A DNA stretch of 64,000 nt from Paenibacillus mendelii (GCF_024498075.1 NZ_JANHOF010000010.1:62001-126000), one strand, 5' to 3'. Positions 1 through 12,100 are shown, numbered from the stretch's first letter. The notes: generated by a model from the sequence alone, not told the origin. Translations and numbers: made by a program.

Positions 1-1223
<1,223 letters not shown>

Positions 1224-1239
1224 CGAACATTGCTTACTA

Positions 1240-2103
1240 TTAATTCTGTGCATTCGCTCCGCTGACAATCTCCGAGATTTCTTGCGTGATTGCCGCTTGA
1301 CGCGCACGATTGTACGTTAATGTCAGACCAGAGATCATCTTCGTCGCATTCTTCGTCGCATTACCCATTGCCGTCATGCGAGCGCCGAACTCACTTGCCT
1401 TACTCTCCAGAAGCGCGCTGTAAATGACGGTTTCTGCATATTTAGGCAGCAGCACGTTCAACACTTCTTCCGGGTTCGGTTCGTATTCGTAATCAACTTT
1501 ATTACCCCCGTCTGATTGCAGCTGATCCAACGGAAGCAGCCGTTTAAGGACAGGAATTTGCATCATTGCATTCTGGAACTGGTTGTATACGAGATACAGC
1601 TCGTCATAGGCTCCTTCTTCAAATCCGCGCACTGCTTTAGCAGCAATGCTCTTGATGTCGGAGAATTTCGGCGAATCCGATAAACCCGTGGCTTCTTCCG
1701 AAAGCGCAATATTGCGGCGAGTAAAGTAGTCACGGCCTTTGCGTCCGATGACAAAGATGTCATACTCGGCCGCCGACTTGTGATTCTCTTTCAGTGCAAT
1801 CGACACTTTGCGAAGTACGTTTACATTGTAACCGCCCGCGAGCCCGCGGTCCGAAGTGATGACCAGATAAGCCGTCCGCTTAATTTCGCGGCTTTGCAAC
1901 ATGGGATGTTTCACGTTGCCGGCACCGGAAGCGATACTTGCAACCACTTCCCTGATCGTATCGGTATACGGTCTTGCGGCAATGGCTGCATCCTGCGCCC
2001 GCTTAAGCTTGGCTGCCGCAACCATCTCCATCGCCTTCGTAATCTGCTTCGTATTCTGTTTGCTCTTAATCTGGCGTTTGATTTCGCGCATTCCCTTAGC
2101 CAA
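1240..2103 (-). CDS. atpG: F1 ATP synthase subunit gamma
   Basis: Gamma is the rotating central shaft of F1. The 287 residues begin MAKGMREIKRQIKSKQNTKQ, typical of the N-terminal coiled-coil helix, and end with the matching C-terminal helix (LTYNRARQAAITQEISEIV). Length fits the family. The start codon is TTG (2101-2103), supported by an AGGTGGTGA ribosome binding site. It lies in the atp operon 63 bp downstream of atpA. Confidence 0.97.
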   Translation of the reverse strand: MAKGMREIKRQIKSKQNTKQITKAMEMVAAAKLKRAQDAAIAARPYTDTIREVVASIASGAGNVKHPMLQSREIKRTAYLVITSDRGLAGGYNVNVLRKVSIALKENHKSAAEYDIFVIGRKGRDYFTRRNIALSEEATGLSDSPKFSDIKSIAAKAVRGFEEGAYDELYLVYNQFQNAMMQIPVLKRLLPLDQLQSDGGNKVDYEYEPNPEEVLNVLLPKYAETVIYSALLESKASEFGARMTAMGNATKNATKMISGLTLTYNRARQAAITQEISEIVSGANAQN

Positions 2104-2166
2104 TCGTTGTCACCACCTTATTGCCGGGTTTGACACGAAAGGCAAACCCGGCTCTATTCCGCGTTA

Positions 2167-3687
<1,521 letters not shown>

Positions 3688-3697
3688 TCACCCCTAT

Positions 3698-4246
3698 CTA
3701 CAGTGCTTGAGATTTCAACGCTTTTTCCAGACGTGCCAACTTGCCGGACAAGCTGCCGTCATACAGACGGTCGCCGATGCGCACCTGCACACCGCCGAGC
3801 AAAGATGGTTCCACGACTTGCTCTGCTTCGATCCGCTTGCCTGCAAGCGTTCCGAAGGTTGCTTCTACATTGGTCAGCTCTGCAGCCGACAAACGTTTAG
3901 CGGTATAGACAGTGGCGTGCGACTTGCCCAGCGCTTCGCCCGCTACTTTCGTATACGAGGCATAAACACCGCTCAGCGCGTCCTGACGGCCACGTTCAAT
4001 GAGGACCTCGATCGTACGCAGGACGACCGCAGATACTTTGTTTGATAGAACGCCATTAATAAGCGCAATTTTTTTCGTTACGCTAATATTCGGCAACCCG
4101 AGAAACTTGCGTATTTCGGCATCTCCCTCGAGCGCCTCCACGACGAGTTTCAGCTGCTGCTCGACGTCTGCGATAATGTTCTGCTCCTGCGCAATGTCGA
4201 ACAGCGCTTTTGCGTAGCGTTTCGCTACTGCGCTATCGCGGCTCAT
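3698..4246 (-). CDS. atpH: F1 ATP synthase subunit delta
   Basis: Delta is the stator cap linking the b-subunit stalk to the top of the alpha/beta ring. The 182 residues start MSRDSAVAKRYAKALFDIA, the typical N-terminal motif, and carry the C-terminal VRIGDRLYDGSLSGKLARL signature. The ATG overlaps the atpF stop by four bases (ATGA), so the two are probably translationally coupled. Confidence 0.96.
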   Translation of the reverse strand: MSRDSAVAKRYAKALFDIAQEQNIIADVEQQLKLVVEALEGDAEIRKFLGLPNISVTKKIALINGVLSNKVSAVVLRTIEVLIERGRQDALSGVYASYTKVAGEALGKSHATVYTAKRLSAAELTNVEATFGTLAGKRIEAEQVVEPSLLGGVQVRIGDRLYDGSLSGKLARLEKALKSQAL

Positions 4247-4725
4247 TTGCTTCCAACCTCTTTCAAGTATTGGTCAACAAGCTGCTCTTGTGACTTCTCG
4301 TCGATTTGCTTCTCGATGATTTTGGATGCGATTTGAACGGACATGCCGCTCACTTCGCTGCGGAGCGCAGCAATCGCTTTATTCTTTTCACTCGTAATAT
4401 CTTGAACAGCATTTTCCTTGACACGGTTAGCTTCGGATTTCGCTGCTTGTACGATCTCATCAGCTTGCTTCACGCTGGTAAGCTTAGCCTGCTCGATAAT
4501 GTCGTATGCTTCCTTACGCGCTTGCTGAAGCGCAAGCTTTTGTTCTTCCAATTGCTGTGCCGCTTGCTTGCGGCTTGCTTCCGCCGAATCCATCTGTTCA
4601 AGGACAAGCAATCTGCGCTTCTCCATGATGCTCAGTAACGGCCCGAACGCATATTTGCTCAACAGCCAGTACAGTATTCCGAAAGCGATAATCGCATAAA
4701 CTGTCGATTCCCAATGGAGGGACAT
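4243..4725 (-). CDS. atpF: Fo ATP synthase subunit b
   Basis: Peripheral stalk subunit. It has one N-terminal membrane helix (WESTVYAIIAFGILYWLLS) followed by a long charged, Ala/Gln/Lys/Glu-rich coiled coil (residues about 35-155). 160 residues is the usual length. An AAGGAG ribosome binding site precedes the ATG at 4725. It sits between atpE and atpH in the standard order. Confidence 0.96.
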   Translation of the reverse strand: MSLHWESTVYAIIAFGILYWLLSKYAFGPLLSIMEKRRLLVLEQMDSAEASRKQAAQQLEEQKLALQQARKEAYDIIEQAKLTSVKQADEIVQAAKSEANRVKENAVQDITSEKNKAIAALRSEVSGMSVQIASKIIEKQIDEKSQEQLVDQYLKEVGSK

Positions 4726-4821
4726 AGATGCAGCTCCTTCCTGTTCCCAGTATCCTCTTAATCAAAACGAAGGCGTGGAGGGCTAAGGCCTTCCCCGCCA
4801 TGATTCGTTATTACGGGTCTA

Positions 4822-5133
<312 letters not shown>

Positions 5134-5144
5134 TCAACACGGTA

Positions 5145-5900
5145 TTAATGCTCCTCGTGCACAGTCGTCTTGGAAATGTAAACCATGGTGAGGATTGTGA
5201 ACAAGAAAGCTTGAATGGCACCTACGAATAGGCTAAAGCCTTGCCATGCGATCAGGAATGGTGTTCCGACCCAACCTAGCATCAGAATCGTGGCGATCAG
5301 AATCTCACCCGCGAAGATGTTCGCATAGAGCCGCAGCGCCAATGTGAGCGGTTTCGCTAACTCCTCGATAATGTTGAGCGGGAAGAAGATCGGGTAAGGC
5401 TCGAAATAGTGTTTAAAGTAATGCTTGCGGTTCAGCTTCAGACCCAAGAAATGCACGAGTCCAAAGACGATCAATGCAAGACCTGCCGTAACAGCAAGGT
5501 CAGCTGTCGGTGATTTCCACCACGCGATTTCCACATGCCCGCCGTGCTTGTCAAGATCAGCCTGCGTAATGCCCAGCGTTTCATTGACTGAGTGCGTCTC
5601 CGTCACAATACCGAACGGAAGACCCAGCAAGTTGGAGATGAAGATAAACATGATAAGCGTCATGCCGAGATTAATGTAAGGCTTTACCTTGCTAAGCGGC
5701 ATCGTACTAGCAATCGTGTTGTGAACGAAATCAACAACCCATTCCAGAAAGTTCTGCATTCTGGACGGATTATCGACCGACAGGTTGCGCACCGCCAGTC
5801 TTGCCAGTACAAACGTGATGATCACGGAAACCGTAATGGCGATGAAAGACGAAATATCAATGGTCAAGCCACCGACGTTAAGCTCTGGAAATAAATGCAT
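5145..5900 (-). CDS. atpB: Fo ATP synthase subunit a
   Basis: Proton channel subunit contacting the c-ring. The 251 residues are strongly hydrophobic with about five to six membrane segments. The essential arginine helix is present (ELAKPLTLALRLYANIFAGE), as is the C-terminal FVGAIQAFLFTILTMVYI helix. The start at ATG 5898-5900 (MHLFPELNVGG) is preferred because the upstream in-frame GTG lies inside the AGGGGTG ribosome binding site. It is 21 bp downstream of atpI. Confidence 0.95.
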   Translation of the reverse strand: MHLFPELNVGGLTIDISSFIAITVSVIITFVLARLAVRNLSVDNPSRMQNFLEWVVDFVHNTIASTMPLSKVKPYINLGMTLIMFIFISNLLGLPFGIVTETHSVNETLGITQADLDKHGGHVEIAWWKSPTADLAVTAGLALIVFGLVHFLGLKLNRKHYFKHYFEPYPIFFPLNIIEELAKPLTLALRLYANIFAGEILIATILMLGWVGTPFLIAWQGFSLFVGAIQAFLFTILTMVYISKTTVHEEH

Positions 5901-5921
5901 ACCGTATTTCACCCCTTTCCG

Positions 5922-6290
5922 CTACAAATTTCGTTTGTTCAAAAAATAGGCGTATGCCAATGTTACAAAGGGCATGAGGAAGCATGCAATCAATGTCGAC
6001 GGCAGGCTGAATTGTTCCGGGTACTTCTTGGCAACCATAACGACAAGCAGAATAGTCGCTAATCGTCCTGCCAAGCCAAGGCCCATCTTCCGAGGTCCTA
6101 GCTCAGTTACCACCTTCCCCATCCAATCCACTCTTCTGCGAAGCAGAAACGTATTCGACAAGCTCGCAGCCAAGCCCAATACCAAACCGGCAGCTATGGT
6201 GCGCCATTCCGGCACAACGGCCCAGACGAGCAGGCAGCACGCCGCAAACAACAGAGCCGCCCGGGTTGCCTTCTTCATCACTTCATCCAT
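5922..6290 (-). CDS. atpI: ATP synthase subunit I
   Basis: Small membrane protein of the ATP synthase I family, usually linked to c-ring assembly. 122 residues with four predicted membrane helices (LLFAACCLLVWAVVPEW, AAGLVLGLAASLSNTFLL, GLAGRLATILLVVMVA and STLIACFLMPFVTLAYAYFL). The ATG at 6288-6290 overlaps the end of the upstream atpZ-type gene by 8 bp. A longer in-frame extension upstream overlaps atpZ and has no family character, so it was not used. Confidence 0.88.
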   Translation of the reverse strand: MDEVMKKATRAALLFAACCLLVWAVVPEWRTIAAGLVLGLAASLSNTFLLRRRVDWMGKVVTELGPRKMGLGLAGRLATILLVVMVAKKYPEQFSLPSTLIACFLMPFVTLAYAYFLNKRNL

Positions 6291-6507
6291 CGGTGTCCTC
6301 CAAGGCTTTCTTGACAATGAGGATGGCTGTGAAGATTCCGGCAGCCAGACCGAAAAGCACGCCGAAAATGATCCATCCCGGCGATCCGCCGCCAAGCCAC
6401 TTGCCCAAGAATAGGCCGAGCACGGTGCAGATTGCGACATCGAAACCTAAGGCTCCGACCATGGCTAGCGTACGCCACGGGTTATCTCCATTGCTCTTTT
6501 GTGTCAT
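6283..6507 (-). CDS. atpZ: AtpZ/AtpI-family membrane protein
   Basis: First gene of the atp operon: 74 residues with two membrane helices (TLAMVGALGFDVAICTVLGLFLG and IIFGVLFGLAAGIFTAILIV, quoted in part) joined by a W-L-G-G-G-S-P-G loop. This is the AtpZ/AtpI pattern found at the head of many Firmicute atp operons and proposed to help c-ring assembly or Mg2+ handling. The ATG at 6507 has an AGGGG ribosome binding site 8 nt upstream. It overlaps atpI. Confidence 0.85.
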   Translation of the reverse strand: MTQKSNGDNPWRTLAMVGALGFDVAICTVLGLFLGKWLGGGSPGWIIFGVLFGLAAGIFTAILIVKKALEDTDG

Positions 6508-6534
6508 GGTTTTTACCCCTGTCAATCCTCATAC

Positions 6535-6564
6535 ATTTTATCGGAGCAAAGGAAGGTTTGTCAA
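6535..6564 (-). promoter_or_regulatory. sigma-A promoter of the atp operon
   Basis: Minus-strand TTGACA (6559-6564), an 18-bp spacer, then TAAAAT (6535-6540), about 28 bp before the atpZ start codon. Near-consensus -35 and -10 with a short leader. A small dyad TACAGT-ACC-ACTGTA lies about 80 bp further upstream (6643-6657). Confidence 0.85.
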
Positions 6565-6696
6565 TTCACTTAAAATAAAACATTCCGTGAACAAGCGGCT
6601 CCAAACCCTTGATATCTCTGGCTTTCTCATATTTACCAACCGTACAGTACCACTGTATGCTGTAATGTTTGCGATTTGCCCTCTTCAGGCGGCAAC

Positions 6697-7845
6697 TTAT
6701 GAACGTTGTGTGAACAGGCTTGGACGTTCCGTACGCCTTCCAAAATGATGCAGGATGGCTTGTACAATCCGAACAGATGCTTGTCCATCGCCATAAGGAT
6801 TAGCTGCCTGGCTCATCCGTTCATAGAGCGCCGCATCCGTCAACAACGCGCGGGCTCGTTCGTAAACATTCTCTTCCTCCGTGCCTACCAGTTCAAGCGT
6901 TCCCGCCTCAATGCCTTCAGGGCGCTCCGTCGTGTCGCGCAGCACAAGCGCCGGCACTCCGAACGATGGCGCTTCTTCCTGCAAGCCTCCCGAATCCGTC
7001 ATAATCATGTACGAATGCGGGTAGAAGTTGTGGAATTCGAATACGTCGAGCGGGTCAATCAGCTTGATCCTTGGATGGTCGCCCAATATTTCATTAGCAG
7101 GCTCGCGTACGGCCGGGTTCGGATGCACGGCGTATACGAACGCCACGTCCTCGAACTCATCTGCAATACGCTTCACGGCGCGGAAGATATTCCGATGCGG
7201 CTCTCCGAGCGCTTCGCGGCGATGAGCCGTCATCAGAATCAGTCTTTTACCGCGCGCCCATTCGATGACCGGATGTGAGAAGGAAGGATCTACTGTGTAC
7301 TGGAATACATCTGTCGCTGTATTGCCTGTGACATAGATGGAGGCTTCCGCTTTGTTCTCACTACGCAGGTTGTCTGCCGAGCGTTCGGTAGGCGCAAAAT
7401 GCACATCAGAGAGCACGCCGGCCAGCTGGCGGTTCATCTCCTCCGGATACGGGGAGAGCTTATTCCACGTACGCAAGCCTGCCTCAACATGTCCAACTTG
7501 AATTTGCTGCAGGAAGGCAGCATAGCTCGCCAAAAACGTCGTCTGTGTATCGCCGTGAACCAGCACGATATCCGGCTTCGACTCGCGAAGCACCGGATCA
7601 AGTCCCTCCAGCACACGAACCGTCGTTTCCGTAAGTGTCTGACGATCCTTCATGACATTCAAATCATAATTCGGTACGATTTCGAAAAAGTCGAGAACCT
7701 GATCCAGAATTTGGCGATGCTGCGCCGTTACGCAAACAATGGGTTGAATATCAGCTTCATATTTCTGCAGCTCAAGAACTAGAGGCGCCATCTTAACCGC
7801 CTCCGGGCGGGTGCCGAATATCGTCATCACTTTCAGTTTAGCCAA
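6697..7845 (-). CDS. mnaA: UDP-N-acetylglucosamine 2-epimerase (non-hydrolysing)
   Basis: Interconverts UDP-GlcNAc and UDP-ManNAc, supplying ManNAc for teichoic-acid linkage units or other cell-wall glycans. The 382 residues carry the family marks: MTIFGTRPEAVKMAPLV at the N-terminus, VLVHGDTQTT, GHVEAGLRTW, LMTAHRREALGEP and TDSGGLQEEAPSFGVPALVLRDTTERPEG (quoted in part). The start is TTG (7843-7845) behind AGGAGTG. It lies between upp and the atp promoter, an arrangement I recall from other Bacillales. Cytosolic enzyme. Confidence 0.94.
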   Translation of the reverse strand: MAKLKVMTIFGTRPEAVKMAPLVLELQKYEADIQPIVCVTAQHRQILDQVLDFFEIVPNYDLNVMKDRQTLTETTVRVLEGLDPVLRESKPDIVLVHGDTQTTFLASYAAFLQQIQVGHVEAGLRTWNKLSPYPEEMNRQLAGVLSDVHFAPTERSADNLRSENKAEASIYVTGNTATDVFQYTVDPSFSHPVIEWARGKRLILMTAHRREALGEPHRNIFRAVKRIADEFEDVAFVYAVHPNPAVREPANEILGDHPRIKLIDPLDVFEFHNFYPHSYMIMTDSGGLQEEAPSFGVPALVLRDTTERPEGIEAGTLELVGTEEENVYERARALLTDAALYERMSQAANPYGDGQASVRIVQAILHHFGRRTERPSLFTQRS

Positions 7846-7869
7846 TCTTTGTCACTCCTATGAAACGCG

Positions 7870-8499
7870 TTATTTGGTGCCGTACATCCGGTCCCCGGCA
7901 TCGCCGAGACCCGGTACAATATAGCCGTGGTCATTCAAGCACTCGTCAAGCGCGGCAATGTAGACGTCGACATCGGGATGGGCCTCTTGTACGGCCTTAA
8001 CTCCTTCAGGCGCAGCAATTAAGCACATCAGCTTAATTTGTGTGCAGCCTCTCTGCTTAAGCGTCTCGATCGCAGCGTTCGCCGAGCCGCCAGTCGCCAG
8101 CATCGGATCAATGACGATGAGCAGACGCTCAGTCGCGTCCGTTGGCAAATTGACGTAGTACTCCACTGGAATAAATGTCTCTGGGTCGCGGAACAGTCCG
8201 ATATGGCCAACCTTGGCGGACGGAATCAGCTTCAGCATGCCTTCCACCATTCCAAGTCCGGCGCGGAGAATAGGCACAATGCCGAGCATCCGCCCGGAAA
8301 TGACTTTACCCTGCGCTTCCGTAACGGGAGTCGTCACGGGAATGGTTTGCAGCGGAAGATCTCTCGTAATTTCATACGCCATTAAGGTCGAGACTTCATC
8401 AACCAGCTCGCGGAAGTCCTTGGTGTTCGTGTTCTTGTCTCTGATGAATGTCAGCTTATGCTGAATTAGCGGGTGATCGCAAATGGTCAATTTGCTCAA
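7870..8499 (-). CDS. upp: Uracil phosphoribosyltransferase
   Basis: Pyrimidine salvage enzyme converting uracil and PRPP to UMP. The 209 residues start at a TTG (8497-8499; [20 protein letters not shown]) placed 8 nt after an AGGAGG. The PRPP-binding motif is [17 protein letters not shown] and the uracil-binding C-terminus is [16 protein letters not shown] longer extension upstream lacks family similarity. It is 24 bp upstream of mnaA, so the two are probably cotranscribed. Confidence 0.95.
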   Translation of the reverse strand: MSKLTICDHPLIQHKLTFIRDKNTNTKDFRELVDEVSTLMAYEITRDLPLQTIPVTTPVTEAQGKVISGRMLGIVPILRAGLGMVEGMLKLIPSAKVGHIGLFRDPETFIPVEYYVNLPTDATERLLIVIDPMLATGGSANAAIETLKQRGCTQIKLMCLIAAPEGVKAVQEAHPDVDVYIAALDECLNDHGYIVPGLGDAGDRMYGTK

Positions 8500-8573
8500 A
8501 GTATCGTCCTCCTGGGGAAGCTTGATCGCGGACGTGCGACTTCCATGTTTACGATTGATACACAATCTTATTT

Positions 8574-8582
8574 ATTATAGCA
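8574..8582 (-). promoter_or_regulatory. Extended -10 promoter upstream of upp
   Basis: Minus-strand TGC-TATAAT (an extended TGnTATAAT -10) lies 75 bp before the upp TTG. No good -35 at the usual distance (nearest is TTGTGC, 20 bp away), which fits an extended -10 promoter. It is directly downstream of the terminator at 8633-8667, so upp-mnaA has its own transcription start. Confidence 0.65.
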
Positions 8583-8632
8583 CCGGATGTTTCTATTTTG
8601 CACAACTTCACTTCTTTTTCCGATTTTCTCGC

Positions 8633-8667
8633 AAAAAAAGGGCAGTCCCATTATTTCGGAACAACCC
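8633..8667 (-). terminator. Rho-independent terminator after the GRDP-like gene
   Basis: Stem GGGTTGTTCC/GGGACTGCCC (one internal mismatch, G-U pairs) with an 8-nt loop, followed on the minus strand by seven T. Confidence 0.8.
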
Positions 8668-8699
8668 CCTATCCGTCAAGAACTTTCTTTTGGAGCGGC

Positions 8700-9812
8700 T
8701 TAGCTGCTGCATCCGCCGCCGCATCCCCCGCCTCCGCCAGAGCTGCATGAGGAGCCACCACCGCCGCTATCCCCGGAGCCGCTGCAGGAAGAGCCGTCGT
8801 TTCCGCCGGAATCATGGTCACTGTCACTATCGCCATAACTTCCGCAGCCCGAGGCCGATCCTCCGCTGCCGCCATTGACCTGCCGCTGAGCCTCTGTCTG
8901 AGCTTCCTCCATCTGACGGTCAAAGTCGTCGGCAGAGCCCATGGAAGAGAAGAACAATGCGCCCGATAAGACCCCTGTCATTATCATGGGATCGTTCAAC
9001 ATCCCGTTATTGCGGTAGGGATCTTCGTAAGACGTCCCCTTCTCCGCCCCGTTTCTTGCGTCAGAAGCAAGCCTGCGTCCGCGTTCGATGAGATAAGCAG
9101 CCGTGCTGTTCAAATCCGGATATGCCTCGGCCGCTTTCGTATTGAAGCGGCGCGCGAACAGCTCCTGCTCCAGAGCGAGCTCCAGCTCCTCGATTCGCTC
9201 CCGGGCAAGCGGCGTTCGATAGAATGCCCCCCAGAGCTTCGCGCTTGCCGGCAAGATGGTAAACAGCTCGCCGTAAACCCAATCGAACCAAGCACGGTCT
9301 GCAGGATCCGCTTTCGCTCCCGGTGCATGCGGCGCATGATGGATAAACGAGCTGCAGAAATTTTTGCAGAACTGCTCATACTCCCATGTAAACATCAGCA
9401 TTTCATGCCATACATCGTCCACCTTGGCGCTGTACATGGGAACATTCCGAAGCACGCCGCACATCAGAAAATATCTTTTCAGCTCAAACCATCGCCACTG
9501 CCAGTCTCTCTCTCCCATACCGGGTTCATTCTTCAGTACACGATCCTTCACCCTGGCTTCAAAATCGGCCGTTAGGGCGTATTCCAGACGTTCGGCCGCT
9601 TGCCGGGCTGGATGCCCCTGCGGAACGCCTAATGCTGCTGGCGGCTGGCTTGATGAAGCCGCAGGTCTGCCTGCCGAAGGCTTACGGTAGGAGCCTGTTG
9701 ATGAACGGCCGCTGCGGCCTTCCCTCTGCTGCCTATTCGAACGCTGGATGAACATGACGACAATGCCAATGATGATGGCAACAACTAACAAACTTCCGAA
9801 AGCTCCATCCAT
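8700..9812 (-). CDS. Membrane-anchored GRDP-like protein with Gly/Cys/Ser-rich tail
   Basis: 370 residues. An N-terminal membrane helix (about 5-23, GSLLVVAIIIGIVVMFIQ) is followed by a basic, Ser/Pro-rich linker (25-65). The central globular domain (about 70-250) contains VDDVWHEMLMFTWEYEQFC and SFIHHAPHA. This D-x-x-W-H ... F-I-H-H-x-P pattern resembles the glycine-rich-domain-protein-like (GRDP, DUF1399) family. The last 65 residues are almost only Gly, Ser, Cys and Asp, with about nine cysteines, ending GGGGGCGGGCSS. Function unknown; the tail suggests metal binding or low-complexity contacts outside the membrane. A terminator follows and a DnaA-box cluster lies upstream. Confidence 0.75.
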   Translation of the reverse strand: MDGAFGSLLVVAIIIGIVVMFIQRSNRQQREGRSGRSSTGSYRKPSAGRPAASSSQPPAALGVPQGHPARQAAERLEYALTADFEARVKDRVLKNEPGMGERDWQWRWFELKRYFLMCGVLRNVPMYSAKVDDVWHEMLMFTWEYEQFCKNFCSSFIHHAPHAPGAKADPADRAWFDWVYGELFTILPASAKLWGAFYRTPLARERIEELELALEQELFARRFNTKAAEAYPDLNSTAAYLIERGRRLASDARNGAEKGTSYEDPYRNNGMLNDPMIMTGVLSGALFFSSMGSADDFDRQMEEAQTEAQRQVNGGSGGSASGCGSYGDSDSDHDSGGNDGSSCSGSGDSGGGGSSCSSGGGGGCGGGCSS

Positions 9813-9938
9813 GCTTGATCACCTACTTATCGTTGTCTGCTCTAAGCATACCATGAAGAAGATGCGCACTTCTGCCGTTTCGTGTAAATTTTAGCGATCT
9901 TTTAAACAAGGATAAGAAGAACTTCCAGCTTGTCCAGC

Positions 9939-9992
9939 TTATACACAGTTTTATCCACAACCTATGCACAACTATTGATATTCTGTGGATAA
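9939..9992. promoter_or_regulatory. DnaA-box cluster (4 boxes in 54 bp)
   Basis: Four 9-mers resembling the DnaA box TTATNCACA: TTATACACA (9939-9947), TTATCCACA (9951-9959), CTATGCACA (9962-9970, one mismatch) and TGTGGATAA on the other strand (9984-9992). Three are perfect. The cluster lies in the gap between the glyA terminator and the GRDP-like gene, far from any dnaA/dnaN, so it would be a non-oriC DnaA-binding site. Confidence 0.75.
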
Positions 9993-9995
9993 ACT

Positions 9996-10042
9996 AAAAA
10001 CCGCCCCGGGTTCATCCTTTGTTAAGGATGGATCCAGGGCGG
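9996..10042 (-). terminator. glyA terminator
   Basis: Long hairpin on the minus strand (CACCGCCC...GGGGCGG with inner ATCCTT/AAGGAT pairing around AACA), followed by TTTTTAG. It lies 40 bp after the glyA stop. Confidence 0.9.
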
Positions 10043-10082
10043 TGAACGCTCGTCCTCCGCTAGTTACTGGAGGCTAGGGCAA

Positions 10083-11330
10083 TTAGTATTTCAATGCTGG
10101 GTAGAGCGGATACTGTGCAGTCAAGTCTTGTACCATACCGCGCGCTTTGGCCAAGATGGTTTCATCATTCGGATTCTTAAGTGTCATGGCAATGACTTCG
10201 GCAATCGTCTTCATGGCTTCTGTACCCATCCCGCGGGATGTAGCTGCAGGAGTACCGATCCGAATGCCGCTCGTAATGAACGGGCTTGTCGGATCAAACG
10301 GAATCGCATTCTTATTCGCCGTGATTTGAACGCTGTCCAGCACATGCTCGGCGTCTTTACCCGTGATGTTCAGGTTGCGCAGGTCAATCAGCATCAGATG
10401 GTTATCGGTACCGCCGGATACGAGGTTGATTCCTTGCGCGATCAGCGCTTCGGATAATACCTTAGCGTTGTCGACGACATTCTGGGCATATGTTTTGAAT
10501 GATGGTTGAAGCGCCTCGCCGAACGAAACTGCTTTAGCAGCAATAATGTGCATAAGCGGTCCGCCTTGGGATCCAGGGAACACGGCCTTGTCGATCGCCT
10601 GCGCCCAAGCTTTGCGGCACAGGATCATGCCGCCGCGCGGTCCGCGAAGCGTCTTGTGCGTTGTCGTCGTCACGAAGTGGGCATGCGGCACTGGATTCGG
10701 GTGAAGACCCGCAGCAACCAAACCTGCGATATGCGCCATATCGACGAAGAACAGTGCGCCTACATCGTTAGCAATTTGACCCAGCTTCTCGAAATCGATA
10801 ATGCGCGGGTAAGCGGAAGCGCCGGCTACGATCATGCGGGGGCGGTGTTTGAATGCCGCCTTGCGCACTTCATCATAATTGATCGTAAACGTATTCTCGT
10901 CAACGCCATAAGCCACGAAGTTATAGAGAATGCCCGATGCATTAACAGGGCTGCCGTGCGTCAAGTGACCGCCGTGCGCGAGGTTCATGCCCAGTACAGT
11001 ATCGCCAGGCTTGAGCGCTGCCAAGTATACGGCCATGTTTGCTTGCGCGCCGGAGTGCGGCTGAACGTTCACATGTTCTGCGCCGAATAACTCTTTGGCA
11101 CGATTGCGCGCGATATCTTCGGCGATATCAACATGCTCGCAGCCGCCATAATAACGCTTGCCCGGATAGCCTTCTGCATATTTATTCGTCAGTACGGTGC
11201 CCATCGCTTCAAGCACCGCTTCAGAAACGATGTTCTCGGATGCGATCAGCTCAATATTGTCGCGCTGGCGCTGGAGCTCAAGATCGAGTGCCTTCATCAA
11301 TTCCGGGTCTTGTTTACGCAAATTTTCCAT
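10083..11330 (-). CDS. glyA: Serine hydroxymethyltransferase
   Basis: PLP enzyme converting serine and tetrahydrofolate to glycine and 5,10-methylene-THF. 415 residues, full length. The PLP-lysine motif is [19 protein letters not shown] and the N-terminus shows the [18 protein letters not shown] signature. An AAGGAGG ribosome binding site precedes the ATG. The gene closes the ywlC-mntP-ywlE-rpiB-ywlG-glyA neighbourhood conserved in Bacillales. Confidence 0.97.
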   Translation of the reverse strand: MENLRKQDPELMKALDLELQRQRDNIELIASENIVSEAVLEAMGTVLTNKYAEGYPGKRYYGGCEHVDIAEDIARNRAKELFGAEHVNVQPHSGAQANMAVYLAALKPGDTVLGMNLAHGGHLTHGSPVNASGILYNFVAYGVDENTFTINYDEVRKAAFKHRPRMIVAGASAYPRIIDFEKLGQIANDVGALFFVDMAHIAGLVAAGLHPNPVPHAHFVTTTTHKTLRGPRGGMILCRKAWAQAIDKAVFPGSQGGPLMHIIAAKAVSFGEALQPSFKTYAQNVVDNAKVLSEALIAQGINLVSGGTDNHLMLIDLRNLNITGKDAEHVLDSVQITANKNAIPFDPTSPFITSGIRIGTPAATSRGMGTEAMKTIAEVIAMTLKNPNDETILAKARGMVQDLTAQYPLYPALKY

Positions 11331-11456
11331 GGTTTAATATCCTCCTTAGTGGTGTCCAATATGTCAGCGCCAGGCCAGCCTCATAACCGCAAGCTGACTG
11401 TCAGGCGTGGTTTTAGCCAATCCTACTGCATATTCATCTATTCTTTGGGCTGCACG

Positions 11457-12092
11457 CTAGTCGCAGGTTCCGCCGGGTGCCTCCGGACTTCCCGGAGCCG
11501 GACTGTGTATTGGCGCAGGAGCTCCTGCCGCTTCGAGCGTATACACCGCCCGTTCTCCGCCGATCAGCTTCGGCCGCGTATACGCCATCGTCAGGTGAGC
11601 TCCGCCGATCGATTTGATCGAAGACCGAAGCGGCACTGCGACACGACGCAGATGCATGCCGATAAAGGTATCCCCGATATCGAGACCGGCATGGGCATGC
11701 ACCGACTCCGTTAAGCAAGCATCCTGCAGATGCCTGTACGCATATGCAGCCATGGAGCCGCCCGCCTTCGGTGCGGGAATGGCCGATACCAGCTCAAGAT
11801 TATACCGTTCCGCCGCCTCGCGTTCCATAACGAGTGCCCGGTTCAAGTGCTCGCAGCATTGGAACACCGGAGAGAAGCCGATTTCTTTGCGTACCGCGTG
11901 GATACCTGCGAATATAGCCTCCGCCGTCTCCAGGGTTCCTGACGTGCCAATTCGCTGCCCTAGCACCTCGCTCGTGCTTACACCTACAACGAGCAGCTGG
12001 CCGGTACGAAGTTTGGCCGCATCCGCGAGCTCACGTACGACCTGTTCCACATCACGCGCAATCGCTGAGATTAATAGTTGGTCGTCCATCAT
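11457..12092 (-). CDS. ywlG: YwlG / TIGR01440 (UPF0340) family protein
   Basis: 211-residue cytosolic protein of unknown function. Recognisable features are LLVVGVSTSEVLGQRIG (about 33-50), IGFSPVFQCCEHLNRALVMER, VSAIPAPKAGGSMAAYAY and HAHAGLDIGDTFIGMHLRRV. Conserved position between rpiB and glyA supports the call. The last 25 residues are Pro/Ala/Gly-rich (APAPIHSPAPGSPEAPGG) and probably disordered. It starts 8 bp after the rpiB stop, so the two are cotranscribed. Confidence 0.9.
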   Translation of the reverse strand: MMDDQLLISAIARDVEQVVRELADAAKLRTGQLLVVGVSTSEVLGQRIGTSGTLETAEAIFAGIHAVRKEIGFSPVFQCCEHLNRALVMEREAAERYNLELVSAIPAPKAGGSMAAYAYRHLQDACLTESVHAHAGLDIGDTFIGMHLRRVAVPLRSSIKSIGGAHLTMAYTRPKLIGGERAVYTLEAAGAPAPIHSPAPGSPEAPGGTCD

Positions 12093-12100
12093 AGCCGTCC

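Noticed and set aside
6643..6657. TACAGT-ACC-ACTGTA dyad as an atp operator
   Set aside because: It is about 80 bp upstream of the -35 and short; kept only as a note at the promoter.
9939..9992. Chromosomal origin of replication
   Set aside because: No dnaA, dnaN or AT-rich unwinding element adjoins either DnaA-box cluster.
11331..11456. Riboswitch or T-box before glyA
   Set aside because: The gap is only 126 bp with no specifier-like stem, T-box core or terminator/antiterminator pair.
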